27,687 nucleotides of DNA from NCBI GenBank assembly GCA_049999725.1, contig JBNGIS010021749.1, forward strand, positions 1 to 27,687, read 5' to 3'. The translations under genes were made by a program, and so were the position numbers. The notes beneath the pieces are model-generated. The model was given only the letters and a program-made list of their open reading frames with translations. It searched no databases and was not told the origin of the DNA. Source of the stretch: Haplomitrium mnioides (Eukaryota; Marchantiophyta; Haplomitriopsida; Calobryales). This document shows, piece by piece, positions 1-11,330 of this stretch. The first letter of the stretch is position 1. Each line of letters opens with the position of its first letter.

Positions 1-1
1 G

Positions 2-2398
2 GCCAAAAGAGGACGCCCGCTTGGCTCCAAAAATAAGCCAAAACCCGACCAATCACACCACACCGATATCGAAAGACAACCAACCCAAGACAGAACGTCT
101 AACACACCGAGATCAACAATTCCAGACAATGAGGAGATATCCATCGATTACTCGCATACCGGCCGTATTTGGACAAGAGACAAAACAGACATAGACGACA
201 TGTTTGCCTACTCAGTATCTCAAAGTATAGATGACAATACACCAGACCCAATCTCCATACAAGACGCACAATCTAGACAGGACTGGCCTCAATGGGAACA
301 AGCAATTAACTCAGAGCTAGATTCTCTGATTCATCGCCAAGTTTTTGGCTCCATCACTCCAGCTACACCCGACATGACTCTGACCAGCTACAGATTCATA
401 TTCGTCAGAAAGAGAAATGCAAAGGGCAACATCACCAGATACAAGGCCAGACTAGTTGCAAAAGGATACACTCAAATACATGGCAGAGACTATAATCTGA
501 CGTATTCACCCGTTATGGACTCCATTACATACAGATATATGATCGCATTTGCCATTCAACGGAACCTCATCATGCACATCATGGACGTTATTACAGCCTA
601 CCTGTACATCATACTTGACTTTCAGATCTACATGAAGGCACCTCCAGAACTCATATCAAGGTTATCTTTCCACATTCAGAGGGAGAGGCAAATATTTGAG
701 GTTGGACCTTTTGTCCATCAATGCCAAATATCTGAGGTTGGACCTTTTGTCCCTCAATGCCAAATATCTTAGGTTGGACCTTTTGTCCCTGAATGCAAAA
801 TATCTGAGGTTGGACCTGTTGTCCCTCAATACAAATCCTCTGAGGTCAGACCTTCTGTCCCTCACAATAAATCTGCAACAGGACCTATAGTCCACAAATG
901 GCTACAAAAGAAAGGACCTACTGTCCTCATGACAAAGAGAAAGCGCCATACAATGAACAACATGCTTAACACAACGATATCTGGACCTTCAGTCCAGCCA
1001 GCACAATTGCTGAGCACGCAGTCCAACAAAGGACCTTTAGTCCCATCAACATGCATGGAAGATTGGCAGAAGAATGGACCTTCAGTCCAACCCGCAAGAA
1101 AGCTGAACAAACACAATGACAAGGGACCTTTAGTCCCACATTGATCATGTGTACATGGAAGCATTCCATCGACAAAGCATTCAGCAAATGCTACATATAT
1201 GGCATCAAATTGATCGGACCCTCAAATAGCAGTCCAAGTCATTAGATCGATGTATGGCCTCAAACAAAGCGGTAGAAATTGGTATCAAAGATTCAAATCA
1301 GAAATGATGACCATGAATTTTAAGAACGACGACATTGCACCATGCCTATTCATGAAACAGGAAACCCCTGAATACGTTATAGTGGCAATATACGTAGACG
1401 ATATCAACATTTTTGGGACACCATGCCTAACCTCCGACACTATTGAGAAACTGAAAAATACCTTTGAAATGCGAGACATTGGCGAACCTGACTTCTACTT
1501 GGGAATACAATTCGAACACTTACATGATGGCATTCTGATACACTAGTCAACTTACACATCGAAAATGCTGAAACAATTCAACATGAAAAAAGCTCACCCA
1601 ATGAGCACGCCTATGGAAATGAGATCCTCAGATCCCTCAAAAGACATGTTCTAAAAAAAAAAGGAAACAGAACCCACACTTGGACCAGAGAAACCATACT
1701 TATCCGCCATAGGAGCATTAATGTACCTGGCAAATCAGACCAGACCCGACATTGCTTTCGCTGTAAACCTACTAGCAAGACATAGCTCACAACCAACGAT
1801 ACGCCATTGGAATGGCATCAAAAGAATTTTCAGATACCTGCAAGGCACTGTAGACATGGGTCTATTCTTCTCGAAAAATGCAGAAAACGACATCATTGGA
1901 TATGCTGATGTCAGATACTTATCTGACCTTGATGATACAAAATCACAAATAGGATATGTATTCCTTAAAGGGGGTATAGCTATTTCATGGAAAAGCACCA
2001 AACAGACCATCACCACAACATCTACTAATCATGCCGAAATTATAGCATTATACGAAGCTAGTAGAGAATGTATTTGGCTAAGACAGTTGATTGATCACAT
2101 CAACTCTAACACTGGTCAGCAACTTATTCAATCCCCTACAGTACTCTATGAAGATAATAAACCATGTGTTGAACAAATAGCCCAAGGATCCATCGAAGGG
2201 GACAGAATCAAACATATTGCCTCTAAATTCTTCTACACTCATGAACGACATGGTGAACAGATTAATGTACAATGGATACCAAGCAAAGACAATAGGGCTG
2301 ACATTTTCACAAAACCCCTACCTACTGCACTACACAAGGCAAATACAGAGGGAATTGGTCTACAAAAATTATCTGGACTCAATAGAAAGCAAAATTGA
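2..2398 (+). pseudogene. Ty1/copia pol polyprotein, 3' part (integrase end, RT, RNase H), inactivated
   Basis: The frame is already open at position 2, so the 5' part (gag, protease, most of integrase) lies outside the window. In order it shows a basic GRPLGSKNKPK motif typical of the region after copia integrase, then RT from about 270 (FVRKRNAKGNITRYKARLVA; D in HIMDVITAYLY). After an inserted repeat array, RT resumes near 1214 with MYGLKQSGRNWY and the catalytic YVDD at 1391-1402. TRPDIAFAVNLLARHSS follows, then RNase H with its acidic residues in YAD, HAE and YED, ending TKPLPT. The whole region stays in a single frame, broken only by stops at 770, 1142, 1211, 1544 and 1652. The one at 1544 reads as a CAG-to-TAG change. 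GLKQSGR with AIYVDD suggests the Ivana/Alesia-like plant lineages (inference). A dead copy, but only moderately old. Confidence 0.93.
698..1136 (+). repeat. In-frame tandem array with GGACC-N4-GTCC core inside the RT
   Basis: Eleven copies of a 13-bp core, GGACCTNNNGTCC (one begins AGACC), start at 704, 740, 776, 812, 848, 881, 914, 983, 1031, 1076 and 1124. The first five units are exactly 36 bp; later units are 33, 33, 69, 48, 45 and 48 bp and the sequence between cores diverges. Every interval is a multiple of three. In the pol frame each core encodes Gly-Pro-x-Val (one Arg-Pro-Ser-Val), and the clean 36-bp units read EVGPFVPQCQIS. The core is also an inverted repeat at DNA level (GGAC/GTCC). 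The only stops in this frame are 770 and the one closing the array at 1142. Confidence 0.93.
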
Positions 2399-2821
2399 CA
2401 TATCAATTTTATATGACTCAGACTCTTTTCAAATTTTATACCACGCTTTCTGCTATTGAGTATTATGTTTTAACTATGAAGTTTGTTTTACAGATATTCA
2501 TGCGACACTACGTCGACACTAATGATGTACGCATGTTTTTCATAAGACAGATGAGGGCTCACAAGTTATCCATACAGATGCAAGGAGCCATCAACAACAC
2601 ATCGCCATCTACAACATTACAACAGAGATTTGAGTGATGAACTTGCATCTATATTTTCAAACAATCTATTTTTGATGTAAATGCACTACATATGGTGGCA
2701 CTCTTTCCCTCAGAAGAAAGCAAGAGGGTTTTAATGAGACCACATATATAGCAGCATATTGATTTAAACTAGTCCTAGAATTGTGACTGATTAGTCTAGA
2801 ACAAAATCAGTCAAAGGGGAG
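2399..2821 (+). other. copia 3' non-coding region with polypurine tract
   Basis: This is AT-rich sequence between the RNase H stop and the 3' LTR. It ends in the purine run AAAGGGGAG (2813-2821) directly against the LTR's TG, which is the expected plus-strand primer for this class. I see no gene in it; an 80-codon open frame at 2395-2637 resembles nothing I know. Confidence 0.75.
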
Positions 2822-2967
2822 TGTTATAAGACTATAGGACGAACCCTATCTATACCATATATATAGATAGGGTTACGTACAATATGATGATCTCTGTATT
2901 CATTCTATCTATGAAGTGAAGTGCGGCGCTACCCGATTGTTGTGTGTGTCTCCCATCTGCGATAACA
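2822..2967 (+). repeat. copia 3' LTR (146 bp)
   Basis: The LTR begins TGTTAT and ends ATAACA, a perfect 6-bp inverted terminal pair of TG...CA type, and directly follows the polypurine tract. Sequence homologous to unit B resumes within about 30 bp after it, so the copia element sits inside the 3' flank of unit A. The next five bases (AATAG) would be one arm of the target duplication. The partner arm is outside the window. Confidence 0.85.
2842..2874 (+). promoter_or_regulatory. Palindrome overlapping the LTR TATA box
   Basis: Two perfect 13-bp arms, AACCCTATCTATA and TATAGATAGGGTT, flank a 7-nt loop. The right half contains TATATATAG, the only good TATA-like stretch in the LTR, so the hairpin overlaps the presumed core promoter. 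Confidence 0.6.
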
Positions 2968-3165
2968 AATAGAAATTAAAATAAAAAGAAAGGGAGCTTC
3001 TATGCTAACATAGACTTCGTTGTTAATTTTTACAAAAACCCGTACGTTTTAATCAAAAATAATTTTGCGAAAGAAATTGAATCGTGAAAAACATACTTCT
3101 TAGATTAGATTTGAAATGCAATAAGAATGAAGACAAATCAAATAATATTTTGTGAGATTAAATAC

Positions 3166-3171
3166 TTTATT
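3166..3171 (-). terminator. Polyadenylation signal AATAAA, minus-strand gene copy A
   Basis: AATAAA on the minus strand, 17 nt past the inferred stop. The matching position in copy B has the same hexamer. Confidence 0.6.
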
Positions 3172-4463
3172 ATATACAAAAAATGCATCAATATAATGCT
3201 GCAGCTTCCGCCCTAACCTCTTCAAGAGGAATTGTATCATCTAAATAAACTGGAATAGAAGCTTCAGTATCTGCAACCACTGGAGAGTCCTACCGAGACT
3301 TTCTAGTCTCAAAAATCGCAACCGAATTGCTAGAAGCACTAGTAGTACTAGGAGGAACAAGCTCCTTATGGTATGCATATATAATCTGTGATTCCGTCAC
3401 ATCAGATAGCAAAGAAGCCATCATCAAAACCCTCAAGGGAATAAAGATAGACTAACATCTATCATATTCAACGACAATGCAATTTTGCATCAACTTCAAA
3501 GCACAAACAAGGCATGTGGTGGACTCAGAGCAAAGATCTAAGATCCAATCTTGCTTTGTGGACAAATGATCGACAAATGAAATTGTATAAAGCTTGAGGC
3601 TTTTCATAGACATTCACATGAGCATCTTCTCATATATGTTTAAGCTTAGCTAAAATAGTCAGGTTGCTAAAAACACTTTGCATGATTTGTCGAGTGCGTT
3701 TGCTTGCATCATCGTATTGCAATTTGAAGAGCTTCATGCTTCGCTTGCCCTCCTTGTTCTAGTAGCCCACAGTTTGGTACTCATTAACGTGAGTGATTTT
3801 GGCACCACCCGAATGATGAATATTACTTTTGTCTCTGTAGTAATAAAAACAAACAGATGAGACAAATGAAAGAAATTAAAGGAAAAATCAAAATATAATT
3901 TACTAGATATCGTGGTCAATGGCACAACAAACCTCTAGTAGAGCATCATCAACAATACCAAATTGCTTAGAAGAATAAATAATAATAAAAGACCAAAAGT
4001 TTGAAGTTGTAATGGCCACAAAAGAAGAAACCATGTCAAAAACATCATCCTTTGTGAAGGGTTCCAAATCATCATGCTTGCATAGACTTGATAAAATGCC
4101 ACGTTGAGTCTATTGACATAGGACATTAAGTCCTCATCTTGCTCTTAAGTCCCTCCTTTGGTTAGAGGGGCAACAACTTCATTTTTTTGTCTTGCCTTCC
4201 ACTCTCTTGCTTCCTGCCAGTGTAGCAGAAAAGCAAAGGGTAGGAGGCAGAAGTCAAAGCCTGGTCTTCATCAGTAGAGGTTTCTTCGACCCCTAATTTC
4301 TTTCACTTTTTAGCAGCAGTCGCCAATTTTTTGGCTAGTTGCTATTTGAACATTTTGTTGCCTTGTAAAAAGCATGGAGAAACAAGTTAGACGAGAACAA
4401 CAAACAAAAACTTTAAGTCAATTGCAATGAGAGACTAAGTTGTTAAGTGAGTAGGGACTTGAA

Positions 4464-4540
4464 AGTCCATGTGCGTATAGACTGCAAGCATGGACTCAAG
4501 AGTCCAGGGGAGTATGGACTCTCAAGTCTAGTATAGCCTT
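4464..4540. repeat. Palindromic 20-mer array, minus-gene intron 2, copy A
   Basis: About three or four degenerate units of the AGTCYATGCNNGCATRGACT type, for example AGTCCATGTGCGTATAGACT at 4464, followed by GCAAGCATGGACT and AGTCCAGGGGAGTATGGACT. It lies in the intron between exons 2 and 3. The same intron of copy B holds eight units. Confidence 0.75.
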
Positions 4541-6170
4541 GACTAGTCGAACATTTCAAAAGAAATTGAAAAAAAAATTACAAACAACATTGAGAAAGAG
4601 AAAAAATAATTACCTATAAAACGGTGACATCTTTGACTCTTCGGTGTGGATGGGATACTCCATTCTTGCTTCTTCCCACGTTTTGCAGTACACCTTGGAG
4701 AAAAAAGACTTCACCATAATAACTAAAACCTTATATCTCTCCAATTCAAGAGACATTTCTTCAACCGAAAGCTCTCTAGCTTCAACATGCTTCAAAACAT
4801 AAATTTTTATTTCATCGGGAAGACTATGAAGGGACCTCCTCAATGCCACTTCATGTGTTCCATTCTTCAAGAACCTTTGGCCTTTGGCTTCTGACCCTTC
4901 ACTGTGTTCTTCTTCCATACATAAGAAAATGCTTTGTTGCAACTCCTTGAGCTCTCCACTTTTGAACGCCAATTGGACTCAAATGTCTTGAGAAGTAGCG
5001 GTCTTCTCAAGAGTAGACTTTGGCTATTTCTCCAAAGTCTCAAGCACTAACTCTCTTTTTAGTTTTTCAGATGATACAATCCCACTCTCTATGTATCTAT
5101 GATGCCAATACTTGACCTTCCAAATTGATGTCATTTCAAACCTGTATTGTTGGTTGTAATTGTCATTTGTTGCAAAAATATGGGTTTTTTCTGTGTCACA
5201 CCCACGTACACATAGCAGTTGCAAAGCGACAACATTGGATTTTTTGTTCCATATTTTGTGATTAAAAGCTGCCTTGCGGTAGCACTGTGAATGCTCCTGC
5301 AATCTCGTGTTTGTACTTGTCAGGGTTCTTCAGATTGAACTCTTACTTATCTTTCGACCCGCACTTCAGGTCCACCACAACGATAAAAAAATTGTGCGCA
5401 TATATATATTTATGAGCATTCTCTATGCCAGAAGCTCTACAAAGTCTTCATTTAATCTTCTAATCTGGAATGGCCCCCAATTGTCCATTCCAAGTTTTGG
5501 AAGGTTTAAATTCTTCTGCCAAATGGTGATAATTTCTCACGGACTCTACATCGCTGGATGGCAGACTCCCACATCTTATTCTTGTATTTCTCAGACACTG
5601 TTGGAGGATCCACTCGCTCTCATTCTTGGAAAGTCCAAAACCCCTTGTGAGATGCTCTTTTTTGCTCTAGAGGTAGCTTGCACTAGCTCCGGCTCTTCTT
5701 CCTTGTTTGAGTTGCTCATAGTTGAAGATGAGGGGGTAGCACAAGATGAACTAACGGGAGATGGGGAGGGTACTGGTTCCTCCTCAACAAGTAGTGAAGG
5801 CACCAGCTTTTTCTTTGGTAGTACCTGCTTTTAAGTTTTTGGAGCCTCGGTTGGCTCCACCTCTTTTCTCTTTTTTGCAGTAGACGGTCCACTTGTTGCT
5901 GCAATAGTCATCGTAGCCGCACTTGGATGTGCCACAAGTTGCTAGATGTGCACTCTTGTTTTGACTTTCAAAGTTTTATTGAAATCACAAACTTTATGTA
6001 GTTTGTCTCTACCCGCTTCGTGTCCATGTAAGCATTGACAAAGTCTAACAAGTATTGAGAGACTTGGAGAAAACAAAACAAATGTCAATGATTTAACACA
6101 AACAATTTCAACAGTTTAGTAAGGGACTACGAGCATTTCAAGCTTTGAACTAAGCATACTGTTGCAGTGT

Positions 6171-6263
6171 AGTCTATGAGTGCATAGACTCCCAATTCCA
6201 AGCGCGTATAGACTCTCGAGTCCATGCGTGCATAGACTCGAGAGCCCTTGCGTGTAAAGACTC
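6171..6263. repeat. Palindromic 20-mer array, minus-gene intron 1, copy A
   Basis: Four units: AGTCTATGAGTGCATAGACT (6171), a partial CCAAGCGCGTATAGACT, AGTCCATGCGTGCATAGACT (6219) and a degenerate GCCCTTGCGTGTAAAGACT. They are separated by 4-7 bases such as CTCG. The array lies between donor 6314 and acceptor 6063. Copy B has about ten units here. Confidence 0.8.
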
Positions 6264-6797
6264 CCAAGCAACTTCAAAAAGAGAAAAAAATGAAAAATAG
6301 TTTTCTGATCTTACCTTGCCGACGTTGAAGACCGTTTGAAAATCCTTTGTAAATACGTCCCTCAGCTTCATCTCGTTGAAGCAAAATATTTTCTATGAGG
6401 CCTTGATGAGGGTAATGCTAGCCTTTGATTGCACAAGCAACCTGATGTGGGCTCTCTTCTCGTCTTGAATCATTGTTATTTGGACCAAAAGGCTCATGGA
6501 GAAATTTTCACCTTCACAAACAAAAAGGTAAAAGTAATGATCAATGTCTTTTATAGTTCCACAACAAACTTGCTATTAGTAGTCTAGTTTATGTGGGTCT
6601 AGAACCTTCTAAACATCAGAATACTTATAGGGCTTTGGTTGAGCTGGTTTGTGATCATTGACCAGTGATGCAACATTTTGAGGGCGAAAATCTAATGAAC
6701 AAAAGTTCACAAAAAGCAGAAAGCTAAAAATAGAAAAATAACAAGAAATTGTAAAAATAAGAACAACAAGAAAACAAAAACTGGAAAGTGAACTCGC

Positions 6798-6932
6798 GAC
6801 AATGGAAAGAAACTTTCCATTGTCACTCCTTTTATACTAAAATTTCAAAAACTTTATTTTCCCACAAAAAAATGATTCATGAAGCTCTTGACATGTAGGT
6901 TTGTACAATGCAAAAAAAGGTTAATATATAAA
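6798..6932. promoter_or_regulatory. Bidirectional promoter, copy A
   Basis: Divergent TATA elements: TATAAA on the minus strand at 6836-6831 and TATATAAA on the plus strand at 6925-6932. They are about 90 bp apart, with the plus TATA about 180 bp before the ATG at 7109 and the minus TATA about 155 bp before the minus-gene start. Just downstream of the minus TATA is a perfect inverted repeat, GACAATGGAAAG-AAA-CTTTCCATTGTC (6798-6824), placed where the minus transcript should begin. Both TATA boxes are conserved in copy B. Confidence 0.65.
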
Positions 6933-7327
6933 GCGTTGCTCGTTTTCATCTTTCTGATTTCTTTTCTTCATTTCCTTCAAAATATTTCACAATTTTATCT
7001 TTCTATGAAATTTTCTTTAAGAACACATATTTTTGATAGGCCGTTACAAGTTGAGAATATTTGTTAAAATAGTTTCTTTAAATAATTAATATTTTTTGGT
7101 ATTTATCAATGGTTAGAGTTTTCAAATGCAAGAAAAGGTTAAAATTTCAAGATTAATGTTCACTGAAAAGTGTTACTTTTGGCCGACAACTAGAGATTGT
7201 TTCAAACTTAAGTTCTGTGGAGGTAAGCACTGGAATACCCAAAGCGCCAAGTGTGATAGCGAGTGTTTTAGGGAATAAGATGGTGTTTGTTGAATCAGAT
7301 AGCTCTACTAGAGGAGATCAAGCAAGT

Positions 7328-7447
7328 GAACCATATATGCGCATAGGTTCAAGAAATGAATCCAATGTGCGCACAAGAACAATGAAAAAACAAGTTGCAC
7401 ACAAATGATCAAAGAGGAAACCCAATACTTGCATAGGATCAAAGACT
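7328..7447 (+). repeat. 30-bp (10-residue) coding repeat, copy A
   Basis: Four 30-bp units in frame with the ATG at 7109, with Glu-Pro/Ser at the unit start and Ile-Gly-Ser-Arg in the middle (EPYMRIGSRN, ESNVRTRTMK and so on). Units contain TATGCGCATAGG or GTGCGCAC, the same palindromic core seen in the introns. Unit 3 carries a stop. Confidence 0.75.
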
Positions 7448-8992
7448 CAACCTTCTGCAGACATTCGATCTTTTTTGTTGGTCAAGTAGTCAAAGTTGAA
7501 TCTTTCATTTGACTACTCCAACAAATCAATAGAAAGTCATTCAATCACAATTTCTAGACAATTGTGGACCTTTCTTCTTCTTCATCAAATGAAAGCCTTG
7601 ATATTCAAAATCCAAAAGTGTTTATCCAAAACACAAAAGGCATAGAATCCGTAGATGATTTCAATTTTAGGGATGATTTGCTTTCACCGATAGCACCACT
7701 CAAACAACAAGTGATTTCTAATCAAGTTGAACCTCTTAATGAGATTGGGAAATCTTCAAGAAACCAAATTCTTTTGGAGGAATCTTCAAACGACAGTTTG
7801 GGAAATGATTCTAGCAAAGAGTTTCAATCAACCAACATTTCGTTGAAGCTATCGCCAAGGGCACCGATTATGTTACAAAAATTATTTACTAATGTTCAAG
7901 ATATTGATGAAGATTTTGCTTCCGCATGGTCTAGTTCTCCCAATCCTCATAGTGGTCTTCATTCTTTGAAAACTGATTTCGAAGGAACAAATAATAATCT
8001 GGATGATGTTCAAGATTTTCAAGACAATGAACTATCTTCGATGGCTAGATTCACCTACAGAATGAATCGACCAGGACTCTATAAGAATTCTTTGTCTAGG
8101 AAAAAACCCAAATAGGTAAACACTTTACATAAAAGTTCTTTGCAGAAAGTCCATCATGACAAGAGCTTTGTGAAGAAAAAGCTCGATTCAATATCAATTT
8201 TGAAATTGAGGAGAATTTTATATTGTCAAAATAATTGTTTGTCATTGTGCAAGACAAAGTTTTTAAAATGTATGAGAGAAACATATTTTTGACAAAGCAT
8301 GAAGAATTGAGATATCACATTGTAGTGGTAAATTCTAAGAAAAGACTTCAATGTTGACAATTGATTTACTCTGTCTGGTAGAACCAATTTCTAAAGAAGA
8401 GCCATCAAATTAATATTATCAGTAGGGAATGATAGAATCCAAAGGATTCAAAATCTCAAAAACGTAGATCCAAGAGACATTTTTAGAGATAGAAAACTCT
8501 TTGCTGAAGGAGTATTCATGCGTGAATGGATGGACAATTATTTTCAAAGACTCAGCGAGAGAATGCCCACTCACAAAGTTTGTAACTTGCCTGATAATTT
8601 TACAGAATGGAAAGCTTATAACTACTATACAACTTATTTGAAAAAGAACGATTCCGATTGCGTTCTTAGTTTTTTGGGTTTTACAATACATTAGAAAACT
8701 CATTGTCTAAATGTTAAAATACCAAAATACAATAGATTTGTTGTATGTGAAACATGCGAAGAAATAAAATCATTGTGAGGGAAATTTGTCTTGGAGTCCG
8801 ACAAAGGTAACAAATTTCTTCTCTTTTGAAACCTTCTGTTAATCAATGCTCTTTTTAAAAACTCAAAGCTTAGTTCTAGAGATGTTATGCTTTCTCAACT
8901 TAGAGAAAAAATGTATTTTTTTTTATTACGGTGTTCAATAAACGAGATTTGAGTAAAATAAACCTTAGCAACTTGAGTTGTGAGAACATAAT

Positions 8993-9329
8993 CTATGCTT
9001 GCATAGGATCTATTGCTTCTAGTTTGAATCCAAACCTTGTCAAGAGTCAATTTAGACAAGGAAATGGATTTGATTGTTGGTGGTGACTCTTGCCTTGCAC
9101 AGATTTGCGCTTTTATTGATTTGAATCAAGAACCCATTGCTAAATAAACAATAACAAGAGTCGTTTTTGTTGTTTGCAAATCCTATGGGCGCATAGGTTT
9201 TGCTCTTGTTTCTTTCAAACCCTATCGCGACAATAGTCAAAGCAAGCCAAGATATTGGTGTTGTTCTTTTTGGTCTTATACGCGCATAAGGATAAGTTAT
9301 TTTCTCCACTGATCCTATACGCGCATAAG
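8993..9329. repeat. Four spaced palindromes in the plus-gene intron, copy A
   Basis: CTATGCTTGCATAG (8993), CCTATGGGCGCATAGG (9182), CTTATACGCGCATAAG (9275) and CCTATACGCGCATAAG (9314). All lie in the intron 8807-9684. Their spacing of 189, 93 and 39 bp is matched almost exactly in copy B. Confidence 0.8.
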
Positions 9330-11330
9330 ATCTATTATTGTTTTTTTTTAATCCTTTGCAAACAAAGAGTCCAAGCAAACTTTGAAATTGAAGTTCCAAT
9401 TCGCAACCTTTTCTGCATAAATCTTGTTTTTCTCCTTTCAAAACTTTTGCTTATTTCAAGTCCAAGACAAGTACTTATTATGAATGTTATTCAGATTCTC
9501 CTATATTTAAATTAGCTAAGTTTTATTTTTAATCTTTTTATAAATTTTCACTTCTACCAATCCAAACATTTGTTGAAGCTGATTTGAATATTCTTAAAGC
9601 TTGAAGTTTATCTTTGAAGTTCAAAACATCAACATATATTTTACTAAACTACTTTTATCTCTTTCTTGCTTTGTGATGATGTAGTCAAATATAATCGCAA
9701 ACTGTTTCTTCATCGTAACCAAAACAAATTAAAGAAAGAACAAAACTTGCAAACCATCAAAGAAAATGTTATGCCGATGGTCAAAAAAACTTGGGAATTG
9801 TCATTGATAGAATGGATTAGAAGAAAACACCTATTCTTTGTTGACCTTCGCCACCAAAAAACATTGATAAAGATTGTTTGGTGGGTGTGCATGTTGTTGG
9901 TGCCTTAATACTCAATCATGCTCTTTCTTCAAGGGTCTTCTCAACCTACAAAAACTTGAGAAGTGATTCTAATTTGACAATTATGGTGCTAAATAAAATA
10001 TTTTTTGACTTAGAAAGGTCGATGCCTCCAACTTTGTATCTTCAGTTGGACAATAGAATACGAGAGAATAAGAATTCCATCTTGTTTGGATATCTTAGTC
10101 TTCTTATTGCCAAGAATATTTTCCTAAAGATCATGGTGGGATTTCTTATGGTTGGCTATACTTATGATCAAATTGATCAAATGTTTGGCAGACTCTTAAA
10201 ACATGTCAAAGCTTTTGCGATTACAAGTCTTAGTGTGGCGATATAATTATCGTATAATCCTAAACCTCAAGTAACTCTTTTGATGGAAACTTGGAATTTT
10301 AAAATGTTTCTGCAACAATGTTCCTCTCTGGTTCAAAGGATGCATGACATTTCCTTCAATCAACAATTCAAATTCTAGTTGAGTGATTCCAAAACAAAGA
10401 TTTGGAGCAAATAGTTTTCAACAGATGAGTTTGGTTACCTCCGAATGGTATATGTTAACTGAAGTAGACTGAGAAATTTTAAGTTCAATGTTGATTCCTC
10501 TCAAGGCATATTCTGAAATCAAACAATCTCAAAAGAAAGAAAGAGAAGTTGAAGCTGAGAAAGTGGTCTTTGTAATAAAAGACAACATAAGCTAGAACTG
10601 CTACAAGTTCTTTACAAATTTTGATATTCAATGGTGAAATGACTTTTTCATTGCCCAACAAGAGAATACATCTTACATTCTTGAAAGAAAAAGATGAGGA
10701 CTCAAAGAAGAATTCACCTTTCCACCTTCACAAATAGCAAGTACTTGTAATAATTCTCAAAGTATTTGTCTAGGTTTTCAGTTTGATGCTTAATAGACTC
10801 AATTAGGTGCTCTAGTAGAACATATACTTTCTACACGTCAAGAAATTTATGATGTAGCACCTCGGCCACGAGAAAGGACTGTTTTGCACAACACAAGATA
10901 TGGGCACAAATTTGGCAACCTACATAAGATGAAAGTGAGAATGTTTATTGTAATGTTGCATCACTCAATCCAAAGAGCAGACCGTTTTGGATTGCCAAAT
11001 TCCTCAAATTTTTGTCATTTGATGAGGAAGAACCTCCAAATCTAAAATGAGTATATGTTCAATGGTTTGGTTGTGAAGCCAAGGATGCATTTTCTGGACA
11101 ATACTTCCAAAAAAAAAACAAATAGCACAAACAAAAGAGAAACGTAAATCCAAGTTACACATTGATGTACTTGATGTAGTACAAATCACGACTTTGTCTT
11201 TTGATTTTCTTCTCACACAAAAAACCCAATTGAGAAAAGCCTCTCTAGCTACCATCAAATCAAATCTATTTGAGTACAAAAGACAAAAAGCAATCAATCC
11301 TGTTGTGTTTGAAAGAGATTCAATCAATGA

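Larger units (their letters stand above)
3188..6676 (-). pseudogene. Unknown multi-exon gene of the repeat unit, copy A
   Basis: Not a family I recognise. Comparison with copy B gives four exons: about 6676-6315, 6062-4614, 4361-3904 and 3834-3188. Visible splice sites are donors GTAAG at 6314, GTAAT at 4613 and GTAAA at 3903, and acceptors CAAG at 6063, CAAG at 4362 and CAG at 3835. Exon 1 keeps LLVQITMI and EMKLRDVFTKDFQ. Exon 2 has a Ser/Pro/Glu-rich low-complexity stretch (about 5590-5810), then LPKLGMDNWGPFQIRR, then ARMEYPIHTEESKMS at the exon end. Exon 4 ends in a Ser/Thr-rich tail and EEVRAEAAALY-stop. The expected product is about 1000 residues. The start is off-frame (copy B has ATGGCATCA), several stops and frameshifts are present, and exon 3 lacks about 95 bp found in copy B. 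The gene diverges from the plus-strand gene at 7109. Confidence 0.7.

Noticed and set aside
662-895. Repetitive minus-strand (RDKRSNLRYL) and plus-strand (LRLDLLSLNAKY) peptides
   Set aside because: Other-frame readings of the 36-bp repeat; only the GPxV frame connects with RT on both sides.
2968-2972. AATAG as a copia target duplication
   Set aside because: The matching left flank is outside the window, so it cannot be verified.
5307-5834. 175-codon plus-strand open frame
   Set aside because: Antisense to exon 2 of the minus-strand gene, whose reading is supported by copy B; the plus-strand frame is not kept in copy B.
9052-9441. 129-codon minus-strand frame with repeated YARIG peptides
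   Set aside because: Falls in the plus-gene intron; the repeated peptides come from the palindromes, and copy B does not keep it as a long frame.
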